This document shows, piece after piece, positions 44,557 through 55,878 of a stretch of DNA of 64,000 nucleotides (its first letter is position 1; each line of letters opens with the position of its first letter). A program made the translations under genes and the position numbers. The notes beneath the pieces are model-generated. The model searched no databases, was not told the DNA's origin, and saw only the letters and a list, made by a program, of their open reading frames with translations. Origin of the DNA: Manihot esculenta (taxonomy: Eukaryota > Streptophyta > Magnoliopsida > Malpighiales > Euphorbiaceae); the NCBI RefSeq assembly GCF_001659605.2, contig NC_035178.2, forward strand, positions 12,036,062-12,100,061. The letters are read 5' to 3'.

Positions 44557-46828
44557 TGTAACGACCCGAAAATCGGACCGCTACCGGCGCTAGGGTCCAG
44601 ATCGGCGTAAGGCCGCCGGGACCCGTAGCAAGCCTAACATATAACCTGTAAACCTGTAAATCCCATACATGATCAACAAAACGCATAAACCTGTAAACAT
44701 ACTCATATGACAACCAAGCTCAACCTTTACTTAAACATAAGCATAACATAAACCTCCACTGGAGCCCTCATCAAATGCCCCAATGGGGTATCTCATCATA
44801 CATAAGCTTGGCCGAAACATAACCTCATATCTCATATCATAAAGACCATGTACATACAAGTGGGATTAACAATCTGTATTGGTCAAGCACAACTCTATCC
44901 TCAATATTCAAATTACATAACATAACTTAAAACTCTTTTACATTACATCATAATACAATTGTCATGTCCACAATCTAACTATTACATAACATTGCTTCAT
45001 ACTCTGGCTAACCTCCTGGTCTACCCTGTACCTGCACATCTGGGGTTAGGGGAGAGGGGTGAGCTAAAGAGCCCAGTGAGCAGAATAGAGAAAACATATA
45101 TTAAAATATTTCATGCTTCCATGAAATGCAACACATCACAAACATATCACATAAGGATGGCATTGTCACCTATAGTCCTCAACATAGTCCAATCGTGCCA
45201 GGGGCGTAGAATGGGCCTCACTGGTCTTTCTCTTACATACATAACATAACATAACATTCCAATATGCCAGGGGCGTAGAATGGGCCTCACTGGTCTTTCT
45301 CTTAACATAGTCCAGGGGCGTAGAATGGGCCTCACTGGCAATCCGTACCGTATCATCATCATATCATACCATAGGAGGACTAGAGGATCATCCAATAGCC
45401 AATCCGCATCCACATCATATTATGCAATGCAACATATTCGTGAATACTAATGCAAACAACCTAAAATATCACATGGCATATATGATGCATGAACATGCTC
45501 CAAAAAGTTATATTTCATTTATTTAAAAACTTAAGGTTCATTCCACTCACCTCTTAGCTGAAGCTCAACAGACTCTGAAGCAGCTATATCACTGCTGGGG
45601 TCCCTGATTTCTCGGGTCCGAACCTACACAGGTGGACTCAAATGAGGGACCGAACATACATAAACATGACTCTAAAATACTCCCCAAAAACCCCCTAGAA
45701 CATCATGAAAACATCACATAGAAATATGCATGAAATGGCTGAACAGGGCACTTTCGGCGGCACCTTCGGCGGCCGAAAGTCCTGGACAGATCCGAAAGTC
45801 AGGCACTTTCGGCAGCACCTTCGGCGGCCGAAAGTCCCAGACAGAGACGAAAGTCTCTTTTCGGGGGCAACTTCGGCAGCCGAATGCTGCCTCCACGAAA
45901 GAGGGTTCGGCGGCCGAAAGTCACTTCGGCGGCCGAACCTGAGCTTCTCCCGAAGGGCAGAAACTCAGCTCTTCTATGCCCATTTCGCCTCCCAAGCTCA
46001 AATCATGTAAAAACTAGTTCTAAAACATGCATACCTCACATACATTACACCTAGGGGTCTCAAGCTATCATATACCCCAACTACAACACTTCAAACACAC
46101 AAAAACAAGCTACATTGTTCATCAAAGCATCAAAACTCATAAACTCAATATATACCCTAACATGCATTTCTACCCATAGATCTTGCATAAAACTTATTTA
46201 AAACACCTAAGGAGCTTAAGATCGGTTCTTACCTCTTGAAGATCGAGAGGGAGACGACCTAAACTTGGAGATCCACGAAAATGAGCTCCTGAGTTCCCAA
46301 AGCTCCAAAACTTGTTTCAAAAGCTTAAATCTTCAAAACCAAGGGAAAACAAGTGAAAATCTTGAAAGATTTAGAGGAAGAACATCATAAATGGGTGAGG
46401 GACGGCGGGAAGCTCACCTTGGCCGAAAATGGGGAAAAACTCGCCCGTTTTCGGCTAAAGGACCCTTTTATAGTGGCTGGCCAGACCACGTTCGGGGGCC
46501 GAATGTGCCTCCGCATGCATGTCATGTTCGGCGGCCGAACATGAGGTTCGGCGGCCGAACCTGGACTTCCCTCACTTATGCTTTCGGGGGCCTAACGTGC
46601 CTCCAAAACGCATGCATGTTCGGCGGCCGAACTTGACTTTCGGCGGCCGAACCTGAGTTTTCCTCCAAAGACTTTTCATGTAAAAACTCATTAAATTTCA
46701 TACTTAAAATCATTAAAAATATGAAAACATTTCATAACGACATACTTTTACCCTTCTAGAGGTTTTCGACATCCGAGATTCCACCGGACGGTAGGAATTC
46801 TGATACCGGAGTCTAGCCGGGTATTACA
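44557..46828 (-). mobile_element. Gypsy solo LTR (2272 bp), innermost layer of the nest
   Basis: TGTAACGACCCG...GGGTATTACA flanked by GGGCA (44552-44556 and 46829-46833). Closer in layout to the LTR at 16437 than to its host LTR, sharing the three-copy 'ccaggggcgtagaatggg' array. TATA box at 46464-46472 (minus strand), with palindromes at about 45745-45940 and 46528-46640. No internal coding. Confidence 0.92.
45196..45345. repeat. Three tandem LTR repeats
   Basis: Three copies of 'ccaggggcgtagaatggg' plus 'cctcactgg', matching the array at 17110-17270. The third is shortened. Confidence 0.75.
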
Positions 46829-49641
46829 GGGCACTTTCGGCGGCAGGTTCGGCGGCCGAAACCCCCCTCCAGAGACGAAACTCATGCATGTTCGGCGGCA
46901 CCTTCGGCGGCCGAAGGTCTCGTCCAGAGACGAAACTCACACACTTTCGGCGGCCGAACTCCCTCTTTCGGCGGCCGAAAGTCCCTTTCTAAACCGAAAG
47001 CCTAGCTTTCGGGGGCAAGCTTTGGCAGCCGAAACTGCCTCCACAAGGGGTTCGGCGGCCGAACCTCCCTTCGGCGGCTGAACCTGGTTTTGTCCAGAGG
47101 ACAGAACCCTGCTCTGTTTCATGCAAACTCACCCAAAAATTTACCCAACATGCATAGCAACTACTCCCAACTAGCATATACCATAAAACATGCATAAAGG
47201 GGTCTAAACCTACCCTAAACCCCAAACAAACATAGCACATAACACTTCAACATGCTTAAACACCAAAGATCACCAAAAACCTCATCTAAACCTAAACATG
47301 TATACTACCCATACAAACTTCATAAAACCTTTAAAAATCAGCAAAGAAGCTCAGGATCTTCACTTACCTCTTAAAAAACTTGAGGATGAAGGATCCTAAC
47401 GTGGAGATATGGAGAAATCCTCTCTCAAAGCTCCAAACTTCAAAACTTGGTTATTTTGCTCAAAACCTTCAAAATACACCAAAACTCTTACAACCCTTGA
47501 AAGATTTGATGAAAAACATGAAAAACATGAAAGTCAACATGGGAGAGGTTGGAACTCACCTCTGGCTGCAAGTGGAGGAGAAATATCCTCCCTCCACCGA
47601 CCTTTGGCCCTTAAATAGGTGGCTGGCCAGACCACCTTCGGCAGCCGAACGTGAATCCGAAACCATGCAATGTTCGGCGGCCGAAAGTGACCTTCGGCGG
47701 CTGAACCTTTGCATTTCTCCCTTGTTGCTTTTCTTTCAAAACTCAATTCCTTTAACACTTTAAACCTTTCAAAACTCTTAAAAACACATGTAAACATATG
47801 TATTACCCTTCTTGAGGGTTCCGACACTCGAGATTCCACCGATCTACAGGAATTCCGATGCCGGACTCAAGCCGGGTATTACAGATGTGGGATGGATTTG
47901 TGCTGCAAATCCGCAAGCAGGCAGCTCAAGCAGCTGACCGTTATATGCATACAGATTCAAGCTTAACTTTCTTGTACAAAGTTTTAGGTATACTTATCAG
48001 GGTTCATTTGGCACTAGCCTTAATTCATTTCAATGAGTAAATAATTGGTTATGGTCTAAGTGATACAGACTGTTCCGGATGCACAATCCCCTATGACCAG
48101 TTTAGGTTCACTAGCAATTTGCATATAATTAGGTACAAATTCAAAATTTGGTCAATTCAGAAAATTTTTAGCTTTTTTGTCTTAGCTTTCATTTGGTATA
48201 TGTTAGGCTTAATTTCAATAATTACACAATAAGTTATGAGGCTTCCACCACAGGCAGTCCTGTTGGAACCTATTCTGTCAATTTTGTGTTTTTGCCTCCC
48301 ATGTTGTATCTATGTGCTTTAAGCCTTCCAATCATCGTTTCAACATTCATATCACAAATCCATACTATCAAGAGAACATTTCCAGCAACTAAAACCAATA
48401 CCTAATTTTGCATATTCATGAGAAAATCAAAGGAAAAACAAAAATTCATACAAACACCAAACGTTTTGCACAATTCTTTTCAAAAACTTTAGATACACCT
48501 TATTTACTATTTTTCCTTGCCTTTTTCCCTTTGATATACTTTCCTCCTTTTGAATTTGTTCTTTACAAAGAATAAGAAAAACATGAGTTTTAATTCATTT
48601 AACAATATATAATTGATTGAAAACATTAAAGAATATGTTTGCCTAATCTAATTTTCAATTTCTATCACTTACCACTTAAGCACCTAAACTTCTCTCATTC
48701 TCTATGATTTCTTTGCTGGTTATTTCACTTAGGAAAGGATTTTGCATGAATGGAGATTTTGTCTTTATGGAGAAATATGGTGGAAATAGAAAATAAGAAG
48801 GCAAAATGATTTTCCTTTCGTTTTGGTGTAGGTACGGCAAGCATGGAGCAAATGGAAGACAACCCTTTTCTTTCATGCTTAGTCATGTTTTCATGTATGG
48901 CTAGGTGTCACATGGTGGGTTAGGTGTAAAAGTAGAAAAAGATGGAGGCCAAACTTGGAATTTATTTTTAAACTTTCCATATTCACACTTTGACCTACTA
49001 AACTTTTCCACATGTTTCAATTTAGTTTTTAAACTTTCAATATTCATAGATTGACCTACTAAACTTACACTTTTATCATTTACAACTTCATTTCATTTAG
49101 GTAAGTACATCGGTTTTAATAAGCACCTCAAGCTAGTATGTCGGGAAACCCTTAAGCACTTTCCGATAGTAACTTGATTCCGACCTGCTTATCACATTAG
49201 ATGCTTTATTTTAAGATATGTCTATTTTCTCATTTGAGCTTTCTATAATTCAGTTAATACAGGTTAAAGATATTAAAATACTATTACTGATAGTTCTTAT
49301 TTTACTCTATCTTTGGATGTATAACTCTATATGAAATACAAGTTGAACCTTTAAACACAACTTTTAGGGTTTTACCTATAGGCAAATTGTGTGTCAAGCG
49401 GCTATGGATAAGCTAGCACATCCCCTATTTAGCTCGAGGTTAAGCCAGCATCTCCCATGAAGCTAATTACTCTAACTTGGTATGATACAATTTAAATCTA
49501 ATAGTTGCTCTATTTCTATCTATAGGTTTTGGAATGTAACAAAACCAAACCGAATTAAAATAAATAAAAAATTAAATTAAATTTTTAAATTAATTTGATT
49601 TAGCTGATTTTTTTTATTTGAACGGAATACTGCTAACCCTA

Positions 49642-51440
49642 ATTAATAGTGCATATTAACTATTATTTTGTTAAAAATAATAATTTTATAATATTTATTT
49701 GTGATGTTTTGCTATGCACGATAACTAATTATATTTTTTAAATTAAAAGATATTTATATACTAATAAAGATCATGAGCTAATACATTAAAGAGAAGAGAT
49801 GGAGGATAATAACTCCATTCGTCGGAACTTATCAAGAAAGACAACTCGAACAAAAATATGAGCATATTTGATTCACAGTTTTTTTAACATAATTTTTAAT
49901 TTTTTAAAATTTAAATAGTGATTAATTTATTTACATTTTCTTAATTATTTTTTAACTAAATTAACTAAGTTGAACTTTTATTTTTAATTTGATATTTTAA
50001 TTTTATTTTAAAACTTATTTCCTAATTATTTTCTTAATTTTATTTTAAACCATTATTATTAGTGTTGAAAACCATCATTTTGCCTTTTTTTTGGAAGAAT
50101 TGATTTTGAAAAAAAAATAATAATTTAAGACTTAAGGATATTAGAATTGATTTTGAAAAAAAAATATATTTATCCTTTTTTTTAAGAATTAATTTTAAAA
50201 TAGTATAATTTATTCGGTTTATACTTATTTGAAATTCTCTTATATATTTTCTTAGAAAATACATATTAGAATTTGCCTGTTTGCTTTTATAACTGCTCGA
50301 ACATTTTGATATGCCAGAAGTTTAAGCTTGCTATTATGTACTACCATTTGAAGACTATTTTTTTTGTAAAAATTATTTTTTCACATTGATAATACCAAAT
50401 TTATTTCAGAACGGACTGAAATAAGCATGCAAAATTTAAAAGATACAAAATAACATGTAGCTTCTCAAGTTATTGACGGCTTAAAAATCGTTTGTTGGTT
50501 AGAATCAAAAGATTACACCTACAAAAAAGCAATTAAATGCTAGACCCACCATTGATCCAATAAAATTTAAAACTTTAAAATAATCCCAAGTTGCTTTATA
50601 AATAAAATACCGATATATGGAAAAGATCTTGTCGTGTTCTATTCAAAATATTTAGAAGATTTAAAATTTTTATTAACGACATAAATATTGAATTAGTTCT
50701 TAAAAAGTTCGGATTCTAAACTTTTTATTACCGAATATCAAGTTGTTATGTTATACTTATTCTTTTTGTGTTTTCATCACCTCCGTATGTTTTAAGATAG
50801 AAAATCAGTTCCTTATTTTTTAAGAAATTCTATATTAACTTTAAATGCGAACCTCTACAATATTATGTATATATTTAGTATAATAATTTTAAATTTAACT
50901 ATATTACAGTAAATATATATAATATAGTGGTTAAAAAAATAATATTTTAATATATTTAAAAAAATATCATCGCAACATGGCTAATATTATATATGCATCA
51001 GCAACCCTATAAACGTATAAATATATATATATATATATAGACATCAAACTATAATTGTTTTATCAATTTAAAAATTATAACAAAATCTCTCTAGTGAATA
51101 TAACATTACAAATATTATAGTTTATCATTATGGTATAATTAATGATAAAAAGTAATGGAGATCAAAGTATTACATCTAATCCTAACATAATTAAAAAAAT
51201 AAATAAATTACAAATAGCTAAATTATATGGTATAATATCATACAATTGAAAAATAATAATAAGTAAAATTAAATTAACAAAAAAAATAAAGATTAATAAA
51301 ATAATAAAGTAAATTTATCATATTGAAATATTTTTTTTATGTAATACATTGTTCAATTGAAAGTTTGAATGAGAATTGAAATCACTGAATTTATCTACTA
51401 TGAAAACATGGAATAAGAGGAAGAGCAAAAATCTATCGGA
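49642..51440. other. AT-rich intergenic region
   Basis: Very AT-rich. Contains a (TA)n run near 51020-51040. No gene, domain or element with recognisable ends. Confidence 0.5.
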
Positions 51441-51459
51441 AAGATTAAGCTGCAAAACT

Positions 51460-52141
51460 TTCAAAATTTAAGATATAAACGAATCGAGTTGAGTCGAATT
51501 TTAAAGAATTCAAGTTTGGTTCGCTAAAATCTTTTCGAGACCGAGCTCGAGTTTTAATCATTTCGAACTCGAACCGAGTATTAATAAATTCAAATTTTAT
51601 TTGTTTAGTAAACGAATTTAGGCGAGTCAAGTTTTTATTGAGTTTAATTTCAAATAATTCACGAATAATTAAATTTATTTATATATATAATAAATTTTAA
51701 TTTAAAATTAATAAATTTAAGATTAAATAATTTTAGTTATGTATATATACAAATTAGCTCGTAAACTTATAAAAATGAACTTTTAAATATTAAGAATCCA
51801 AATATATGCAAGTTTTAAGAGTGTAATTAAACTATATAGACCTAAACTTTAAAAAATTTAGATTTGGCTCATAAAAATATATATAAGATTTGAGTTTATT
51901 TCTCTTATAATATTAATTTCAGTATGCTTAACGAGTCTGATCACGAGCTTGCTTATGAACTCAAAAACGAGCCAAACTCATGAGTTTTAACGAGTTGAGT
52001 ACTATGGAGCCCAAATTTGGCTCGTTTACTAAAAGGCTAAAAATTAAGTTCCACTTTGGCTTGTTTAGAAATCGAGTGGAGACCGGTCGAGTTTTTATCG
52101 AGTCGAACCCGAATAGCTCACGAACAGTTTGATAAATTTAC
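51460..52141. repeat. Dispersed repeat rich in 'gagctcgag/gaactcga' words
   Basis: Many forward and inverted copies of 'cgagttgagtcga', 'gaactcgaaccgag' and 'ctcgtttac' type words occur at both ends around an AT-rich middle, a pattern of plant MITE-like repeats. The right edge abuts the CNL3 LRR fragment directly. No clean terminal repeats or target duplication were found. Confidence 0.4.
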
Positions 52142-52810
52142 AACCTTACCAAAATCTGTCGGAAAAGTCTGAAACCTTGAGTTGTTAGACATTAGAGACA
52201 CAAATATAAAAGAACTTCCAAGTGAATTAAGTAGCTGAGTTGCAGAATTTGCATCATCTTGTTATGTCTAGTAAGTATCTTGCAGGCAACCGTAACTTTG
52301 AACTTTTCAAGGGGGTGCAAGTGCCATTTGGAATTAGCAAATTGAAGAAATTGCAAGACATGATTTACATTGAAGCCAAAGGCGACATAATAAGGCAACT
52401 TGGCAGTATGACCCAACTCAGCCGAATGAGCATTTCAAATGTGAAAGAAGCTCATGAACTGGACCTATGCTCTTCAATCCAGAACTTGAAACTGCTATAT
52501 CTGATGGTGAATAATGAATTGAGCAACTTCGGATTAATGCATTGCAATCACCCCCACCACAGCTTCAGAAGCTTTTTTTTGTTTGGGAAATTGGAAAGGT
52601 TACTGCATTGGTTTTGCTCACTTCAATACTTAACATATTTGTGGTTACATTGGTCTAGATTGAAGGAAGATCCACTCCCCCACTTAGCAGCACTACCCAA
52701 TTTGGCAACGCTTGAATTAGTAAATGCCTTGATCAGAGAAAATCTCCATTTCTGCTGTGGCTTTGCTAAGCTTAAAACATTATTCAATGGTTGTCTGCTT
52801 GTTCTTTAAT
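52142..52810 (+). pseudogene. CNL3: LRR fragment of an RPM1-like NLR
   Basis: Corresponds to roughly residues 600-830 of CNL1 (SIGKLRNLE... through ...LHFYSGFAKLK). The longest open stretch is 189 aa (52240-52809). A 4-nt insertion near 52230 shifts the frame relative to CNL1, and nothing encoding CC or NB-ARC precedes it. It is more divergent from CNL1 and CNL2 than they are from each other, so it is an older member of the cluster reduced to an LRR remnant. Confidence 0.9.
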
Positions 52811-54289
52811 TAGGTTTTTAATCTGTATATGCTATGAGGAGATGGTAAGCTTCTCAAATTCTTTAGTACCTCTCTATTAGACTCTGAATTAAAGAAAAAA
52901 AATTAAGTCATTTTTATATTTTAAGATTTTTATTAAGATCTCTATATATGAATTTATAATATATTTTAATTTTTAAATTAAAATTAAACAATAACCTATC
53001 CCAAGCAGAAATAATCTTGCATTGGTCTCTTTAGGTTGAACAAATTGATCACTATGTGAAGGTTGCTCAAACAAAGAGTGAGAATTAAACTCTTCTACTT
53101 CATTTGTATGGAATGTCTTCTACGGAAGAAGGGATACATAGGAAAATGTGCTTCTGTCCCAATAAATAGAGATATCTGTGGAATAATTTTTCATTATTAT
53201 CTTTTATTTGTAATTAAAAATTTTACAAGATTTAATTTAATTAATTTTTTTATTTGAAAGGAAAGAGTTTTATATTTTTTAATTTTAAAAAATATTTTAT
53301 AAAAATTTATTTGAATTTTTTTCATAAAATGAATCGTATGAATTGTGAGGTATTGAAAATTGTGATTATTGGAGGCAGATTAAGATACATGAAATACAAC
53401 ATAATGTGGAATTTATTCAAGGAAATTGCCATAGAGAGGGAGATGTTTTATAGTAAGATTTGATGACTGCTAGGTTTTTCTTGTACGTAAACTGAGATCG
53501 AGTTCTGAAAAAATAGAAAGGTCCAAAGTTCATTAGAGTCTACTAAATAAGATGACCCATCAACACACCATTCAATCCGCAACTACAGTAGAATAGGTTG
53601 ATCGAGGGGTCGGACCTGATAGAAAGAAACCTACATTGTTTGATGTGACGAGTAGGAAAGTAGACTTAATTATGCCGCAGCCCTATTAAAACGGGCATCG
53701 GAAGAGAATTAAATGATCGCGTCCGTACGTACGATTCTGTATGACAAGAGTGGTGGCTATGTGTCACTGGAGAATAAAGAAAAAATAAATAAAAAAAAGA
53801 GTGTGACCCCTACACACAAAACCATATTCTTTTTGGATTTCAGATTAAGAGCGGCTATAAGTTTTTTTTATTTCTTTTGCTATATTTTTTTCATAGGTTT
53901 TTGTCAAGGAGATTGTTTTTCCTTGATGGCCGGTGTTTTTTCTTTATTTATTCTTTTGTATCGGTAGGTTATTAGCCTAAAAGTTAAGTTTTGGACTTTA
54001 TTGGTTCATTCTTAAAAGTACAGGGACTTATTAGGACTTTCTTCCTATTGGTTCACGTGTTCCTTCAGTTTTTCTTCCCGCCTTGACGGTTGTCTTTTGG
54101 TTACTTCAGTAGCAACGACATCGTTTTGCACATTTATTCATATATCTGTTGTTTCAAACGGCGTCGCATCTGTTCACAATTGCATCAGCTTTCTTCGTGT
54201 GAGGCTCAAAGTTCACGGCAGCGAAACCTACTCAACGGACTACCGGCGGCGACACCATTACGCCGTCCGAAAAGCTTCATGGCAAGAGG
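52811..54289. other. Region without a recognised gene
   Basis: AT-rich to about 53460, then a more mixed-composition stretch (53540-53720) whose origin I could not identify, then T-rich sequence. No supported gene. Confidence 0.4.
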
Positions 54290-54382
54290 TATTTTGCTCA
54301 TAAGTGTATTAATTCACGTGTTGATAATTGTATTTTAACTCGTCTACTGATGAACTAGGACATTGTTTTAAATTTTCTGTTC

Positions 54383-54553
54383 GAAGCTAGATGAAGTTTC
54401 TGATATTCTCGGTGATTCCATCCACGACAGCGGTGAAATCCCTTACCAATACGCGCTATCGGTGTTTCGCTCCAATGCCATATGGAGGAGAAGGAGAAAG
54501 TTTTTACGGGAATCTTCCATGTTTCAGGCGGCCGCGAAGGGCCGTAAAGAGAG
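54383..54553 (+). CDS. Unrecognised candidate exon, Arg-rich
   Basis: An open 57-codon stretch begins SKLDEVSDILGDSIHDSGEI and contains FRSNAIWRRRRKFLRES, ending KGRKER at a TAA that overlaps a GGTAAT splice-donor-like sequence. It is less AT-rich than its surroundings and lacks low complexity, which is coding-like. A short preceding exon ending ATGGCAAGAG|gt at 54280-54289 could supply the start. I do not recognise the family. It could be a small gene or a remnant of a gene next to the TVP38-like copy. Confidence 0.35.
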
Positions 54554-55378
54554 GTAATTTTGTTGTAAGCAGATTGATTTCGTTTTGATTTTTGATGTTA
54601 AAATTTTATTATATCCATTTGGGCTTTTCATTGAATGAAAACCTAGATTATTAGGCCAATAGTGCTACTATTGACTTTGAATCTTTAATAGATTGAAAAC
54701 CTGTTAATTCAGTTAATTTATTGTTAGTAGGTGAATATTCTGATTATTTAAAATCAATGAAAAAGAATGTTCTGTGATATGACCAATTCTGCTAATCTAC
54801 AAACTCTTTTTCTTTTCCTTTTTTCTTGAAGAATCTATTCAAGTTGAGATTTGTTTATTGCAGTCTATTTTTCTAAGTCTTTGGCTGAGCATAGTATTGA
54901 ATTCTCCATGTCTGTTCATCCACCTTGTGTCAACAAACTTGTTGCGCCTCTCCAGTATATTATAATGGTCATTTGAGAATCGTTAACTGTTTATGTAAGT
55001 ACAACCTCACAAAATCACAATTAGTTGAATTTTGTAGATATGCTATTTTGGGGGATACGTATCTAAATCACCGTGCAATTCGAGTTACTGATTCACAGAG
55101 GCAACTTATAGTTAAAAAAGAACTAAGAGATCATTTGGAGGTGTAGATAGGCCTTTGTTCATACGGCAAACTAATGCTCTTAAATCTTTCTTCAAAGGAA
55201 GCTTATAAGCAAAGAAATTGAACTTTCTTCAAACAATAGAAGCAATATTAAAGTAATGGATACAGCTCACCTGCAGCTGAGCTGAAAAAAAAAACCATTT
55301 GGCTTATGTGGACAAGAATCATTGTCATTATAATCAGGAAGTCAATGGTTGGTGCTATAGAAGCTTTTTATTACAAAA
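54554..55378. other. Region without a recognised gene
   Basis: Includes an open stretch at 54925-55146 (73 aa, ending VKKELRDHLEV) that I cannot assign to a family. It lies just upstream of the point where TVP38-like homology abruptly begins. Confidence 0.3.
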
Positions 55379-55860
55379 CGGATCCTTAAACTGGTTGAAG
55401 GAAATAAAAAGTTTCTTGCCATTGATAAAGCAATCGGTGAAAATGGATTCAGAGTTGTTACCCTTCTTCGTTTGAGCCCTTTGCTTCCATTTTCCCTTGG
55501 AATTATTTGTATGGATTGACATCTGTTAAGTTTGTCCCATATGTTCTGGGAAGGTTTGCCTTTATCCCATTGTTGTTGCTAGTTATGAAGTTGATTTCCT
55601 ATTGGAAATATTTTATGAGATGTCCCCTTTAGTTGTTTGTGCTTGATGCCCTTCTTATAGGATCCATTTGTTTGTGGACATGCATACTTTCTATGCTTTT
55701 CGCTAGAATTTTTGGGGATACGATACGACTTGTTGATTGCATTTAATGTGTACTAGCATATGAAAGGCGATAACGTTTTTATGCTGTGTCTGGCCTTGTT
55801 GTCACTCTGTGTACTGTTGGTGGACTGAGTTGACATGTCTTTTTCTTTTTCCTCTCTCTT

Positions 55861-55878
55861 TGTGTGTGTGTGTGTGTG
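55861..55878 (+). repeat. (TG)9 microsatellite
   Basis: Nine TG repeats following a CT-rich tract, inside a pseudogene intron. Confidence 0.95.

Larger units (their letters stand above)
36872..47883 (-). mobile_element. Ty3/gypsy retrotransposon (chromovirus Del/Tekay-like) with damaged 3' end
   Basis: TGTAACAGCCCGG (36872) to GGGTATTACA (47883), flanked by GATGT (36867-36871 and 47884-47888). Reverse orientation: primer-binding site at 43428-43441, gag-pol 39709-43212, integrase 38641-39712. The left (3') LTR is cut at 38640. It joins directly to the integrase frame and lacks the U3 end (the part matching 47491-47883) and the integrase C-terminus. The right (5') LTR carries a nested solo LTR. 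The two LTRs differ by about 1 % by eye, so the insertion is recent. Lineage is inferred from LTR ends and RT; a chromodomain cannot be checked because that part is deleted. Confidence 0.92.
43445..47883 (-). repeat. Gypsy 5' LTR, interrupted by a solo LTR
   Basis: The parts 43445-44556 and 46834-47883 make one ~2.16-kb LTR. A TATTTAAGG TATA-like sequence is near 47610. It holds the palindrome family at 46835-47090 and 47636-47706, and the conserved G-rich block at about 43906. Confidence 0.9.
36345..47945 (-). mobile_element. TRIM (terminal-repeat retrotransposon in miniature), 584 bp net, interrupted
   Basis: LTR1 at 36345-36539 and LTR2 (36734-36871 joined to 47889-47945) are each 195 bp, with ends TGAAAC...GTTACA and GTTATA. 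They enclose a 194-bp internal region with a minus-strand primer-binding site. TGCAT flanks the element (36340-36344 and 47946-47950). LTRs differ at about a dozen sites by eye, so it is older than the gypsy element that split LTR2. No coding capacity. Reverse orientation is given by the primer-binding site. Confidence 0.88.
34785..49541. mobile_element. LTR-type element or solo LTR (about 3.15 kb net), itself interrupted
   Basis: It starts TGTAACACCCCTTACCCG and ends GGAATGTAACA, flanked by AAACC (34780-34784 and 49542-49546). Without the nested TRIM, the parts 34785-36344 and 47951-49541 total about 3.15 kb. No retrotransposon protein is recognisable in either part, which favours a long solo LTR or a large non-autonomous derivative. 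The ends resemble Ty3/gypsy LTR ends. Words like 'agctagcacgtgc' and 'aagccagca' recur (about 36000-36070 and 49400-49470). Orientation undetermined. Confidence 0.75.
34423..49641. mobile_element. hAT-like MITE (457 bp net), split by a 14.8-kb nest
   Basis: The left part 34423-34784 begins TAGAAGTGAG. The right part 49547-49641 ends CTAACCCTA. Both parts align with the MITE at 9520-9978, including the inverted 'aatcgaacc' words, and joining the two lengths gives 457 bp against 459. Flanking 8-mers attggtag and attaatag agree at 6 of 8 positions. The break corresponds exactly to the TSD-flanked element at 34785-49541. Confidence 0.75.

Noticed and set aside
53254..53463. Small AT-rich frames at 53063-53463
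   Set aside because: Composition and lack of any motif or conserved neighbour suggest chance open frames.
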